A stretch of DNA of 64,000 nucleotides from Emticicia sp. BO119 (GTDB lineage Bacteria > Bacteroidota > Bacteroidia > Cytophagales > Spirosomataceae), in NCBI RefSeq assembly GCF_013912375.1, contig NZ_JACETV010000007.1, forward strand, positions 219,581 through 283,580, in the 5' to 3' direction. Of the stretch, positions 62,577-64,000 are shown piece after piece. The notes beneath the pieces are model-generated. The model was not told the origin of the DNA and searched no databases. It saw only the letters and a list, made by a program, of their open reading frames with translations. The translations under genes and the position numbers were made by a program. Every line of letters starts with the position of its first letter. Within the stretch, counting starts at the first letter, position 1.

Positions 62577-62891
62577 CTATTGCTGCTTTTTCTTTCCCAA
62601 TTTCAATTTGGTTTCACCGCCAACTACTCTGCCGTTTTCATATTTATAGTTCGACTCCACCTTTTTATCCTCTTTCTTGCCATTCCAGGTATCGTTTACT
62701 TTGGGCTTGTCAGCAGGAGTAGTTTTCTTGTATTTTGAGAAATAATCAGGCTTTCTTGCAGGGACTTTTAAAGAATCTTTGCTGCTGTTGGTAGAGTCTT
62801 GCTGTGTTTTTACCGAATCAGGTTTTTGAGCAAAGACAGAAGTATAAGCTAAAAAAGTGAAGGAGAATAAGAAAGTAATAAGCGTTTTCAT
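62577..62891 (-). CDS. Small secreted hypothetical protein
   Basis: 104 residues with signal peptide (ending VFAQ). The rest is hydrophilic: serine, aspartate and lysine in the first half and KLKLGKKKQQ at the end. Probably periplasmic and disordered. No family recognised. It is on the same strand as the next gene, 91 bp apart. Confidence 0.55.
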   Translation of the reverse strand: MKTLITFLFSFTFLAYTSVFAQKPDSVKTQQDSTNSSKDSLKVPARKPDYFSKYKKTTPADKPKVNDTWNGKKEDKKVESNYKYENGRVVGGETKLKLGKKKQQ

Positions 62892-62982
62892 AAGATTATC
62901 TATTTTATTGGAAAAGAGATACTCTATAAATGTACGTAATCTATTTGATATTCTTACTACTCAATATTAATAAAACAATACC

Positions 62983-63639
62983 TTAATTTTTACTTTTAAT
63001 GGCATTGTATTCTTCTACAATTTTCTTAATATCTTTGGCTTCATAGCCCTGGCTACCTATTTTTTTCATAAGTTCGGGGGCGTCAGCAAAAAATTCTAAG
63101 GCAGTATCCATAAAATCTTCTTCCTGTGCCTTGCGTTTGCCCATATTTACTTCTTTGCCGGGAGCATTTGTCCATTTCAGGTAAAAGTGTTTGGCTAATA
63201 TGGTTTCATTCACAAAGGTCTGTCGGTTATTTATGGTCTGTACTTGTCGGGTATGTTCAGTGGCTTCATAAGAAATCAGACTTAATGGGCCTTTCACTAC
63301 GTAAGCTCCTAAAACGGTTTCGTGTTTCTCACGTTTTTTATTAGTCTCTATTTCAAATTGTATATATTCTCTTGTCCCATCTGGCAAATTTTTGATGATA
63401 GATTGTACATCTTTATTCTGAATTGTCGACTTCTTACTTGTTTTAGCATCTTTAAAACTAAAATTATCATTGGCAATAGGAGAGGTGCTTCCTTTCAACA
63501 CAGTGCCATTCGTCAGGGTGATTTCGGTAGAATAGTATTTTATTTTTTTTGTTAGTGACGACTGGCAGGCAAACAAGCCGGCCAAAAGCAGAAAAAACGA
63601 GATAGCTCGTTTGGTAAATCGGGTGAGAGAAGCGGTCAT
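62983..63639 (-). CDS. Hypothetical lipoprotein
   Basis: 218 residues with signal peptide and lipobox (LFAC, C25). The middle is beta-rich (ITLTNGTVLKGSTSP, a pattern seen in small Bacteroidota proteins with a repeated G-T-V-L-G). The C-terminal helices contain FFADAPELMKKIGSQGYEAK. No function is assigned. ATG at 63639. Confidence 0.6.
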   Translation of the reverse strand: MTASLTRFTKRAISFFLLLAGLFACQSSLTKKIKYYSTEITLTNGTVLKGSTSPIANDNFSFKDAKTSKKSTIQNKDVQSIIKNLPDGTREYIQFEIETNKKREKHETVLGAYVVKGPLSLISYEATEHTRQVQTINNRQTFVNETILAKHFYLKWTNAPGKEVNMGKRKAQEEDFMDTALEFFADAPELMKKIGSQGYEAKDIKKIVEEYNAIKSKN

Positions 63640-63798
63640 TTAATTGATATAGTTTCTTTGGTTATTATGCTTATAAGTCTTTGGTAAGACGAATCATTGT
63701 CAAATATAATAAAATTCTGAGCCAATACTATTGAGGCATTTAGGCATAGGTAGTCCTAAAAATGTAATGCTATGTTTATCTTTGTAAAAAGAACAAAG

Positions 63799-64000
63799 AT
63801 GAACTGTAGTCATTGTAATAGCGAAAATACTAAAAAGAATGGTCATACCCATTATGGTAAGCAAAACTATTTATGCCATAATTGTAATCGTCAATTTGTG
63901 GAGGGAGGTCAGGATTGGTTTGTGAATGAATCTGATAAAATTCTTATTAACAAGTTACTTTTAGAGAGAATATCTTTATCTGGTATTTGCCGAGTATGTG
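63799..64000 (+). mobile_element. IS1 family transposase, 5' part, runs off the window
   Basis: From ATG 63799 the open frame codes for a zinc-finger motif CSHCNS (C3-x2-C6), KNGH, YGKQNY, CHNC and RQFVEGG, then LLLERISLSGICRVC. This is the N-terminal DNA-binding part (InsA-like) of IS1 transposases. The left end of the element may start near 63749 (GGTAGTCC), but this is not confirmed. The gene continues past 64000. Confidence 0.82.

Overview
The window is AT-rich DNA from a member of the Bacteroidota, most likely a Cytophagales bacterium (Spirosomataceae/Leadbetterellaceae type). This placement is inferred from gene content: a helix-hairpin-helix outer-membrane-type protein, DUF4932, an STM3941-family protein, GH97, an M36 peptidase, C-terminal 3-coathanger-stack domains, many secreted proteins and lipoproteins with short Bacteroidota-type signal peptides, a lack of clear Shine-Dalgarno sites, and a few TAnnTTTG -7 boxes. 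No rRNA, tRNA or CRISPR array was seen.

Layout. 1-12.5 kb holds mostly small housekeeping or accessory genes: the 3' part of a helix-hairpin-helix protein, an NTF2-like plus PEP-mutase-like pair, an AlkD-type DNA glycosylase, Hsp20, lipoproteins, the decayed 3' end of a TonB-dependent receptor, a DUF4932 putative metallopeptidase, a CPBP protease and a DUF892 ferritin-like protein. 12.8-16.6 kb is one CheB-CheR-PAS-PAS-histidine kinase fusion on the minus strand. 16.9-19.1 kb encodes a methyltransferase, an AraC regulator and a small membrane protein. 19.1-25.9 kb is a 2263-residue secreted protein built of about 15 Ig-like repeats of 81 residues.

26.8-43.4 kb is the most distinctive region: a PadR regulator overlapping the first of six consecutive, paralogous, prefix-domain FtsX/MacB-type ABC permeases, all on the plus strand, with no ATPase gene beside them. 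Every junction between permease genes carries an inverted repeat, and three of the five are related in sequence. A degenerate copy of a permease 3' end plus such a repeat lies 12 kb downstream (55.5-55.7 kb) in the opposite orientation, which suggests the array expanded and partly decayed by recombination.

43.9-49.7 kb is an M36 (fungalysin-type) metallopeptidase with ten C-terminal Ig-like repeats. 49.7-55.4 kb on the minus strand has a NUDIX hydrolase, a lipoprotein, a hybrid kinase with two kinase cores, and a single-domain response regulator. 56.1-64 kb has a Gfo/Idh/MocA oxidoreductase, a seven-repeat beta-propeller secreted protein, an STM3941-family protein, lipoproteins, a GH97 glycosidase and, at the right edge, the 5' end of an IS1-family transposase.

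How the parts fit: the three largest exported non-lipoproteins (2263, 1948 and 505 residues) end in the same short C-terminal domain, suggesting a shared surface or secretion fate. Signalling is represented by two very large kinases with related C-terminal cores. The permease array looks like a PadR-controlled membrane-export or envelope-stress module whose ATPase must come from elsewhere. These functional statements are inferences from domain content.
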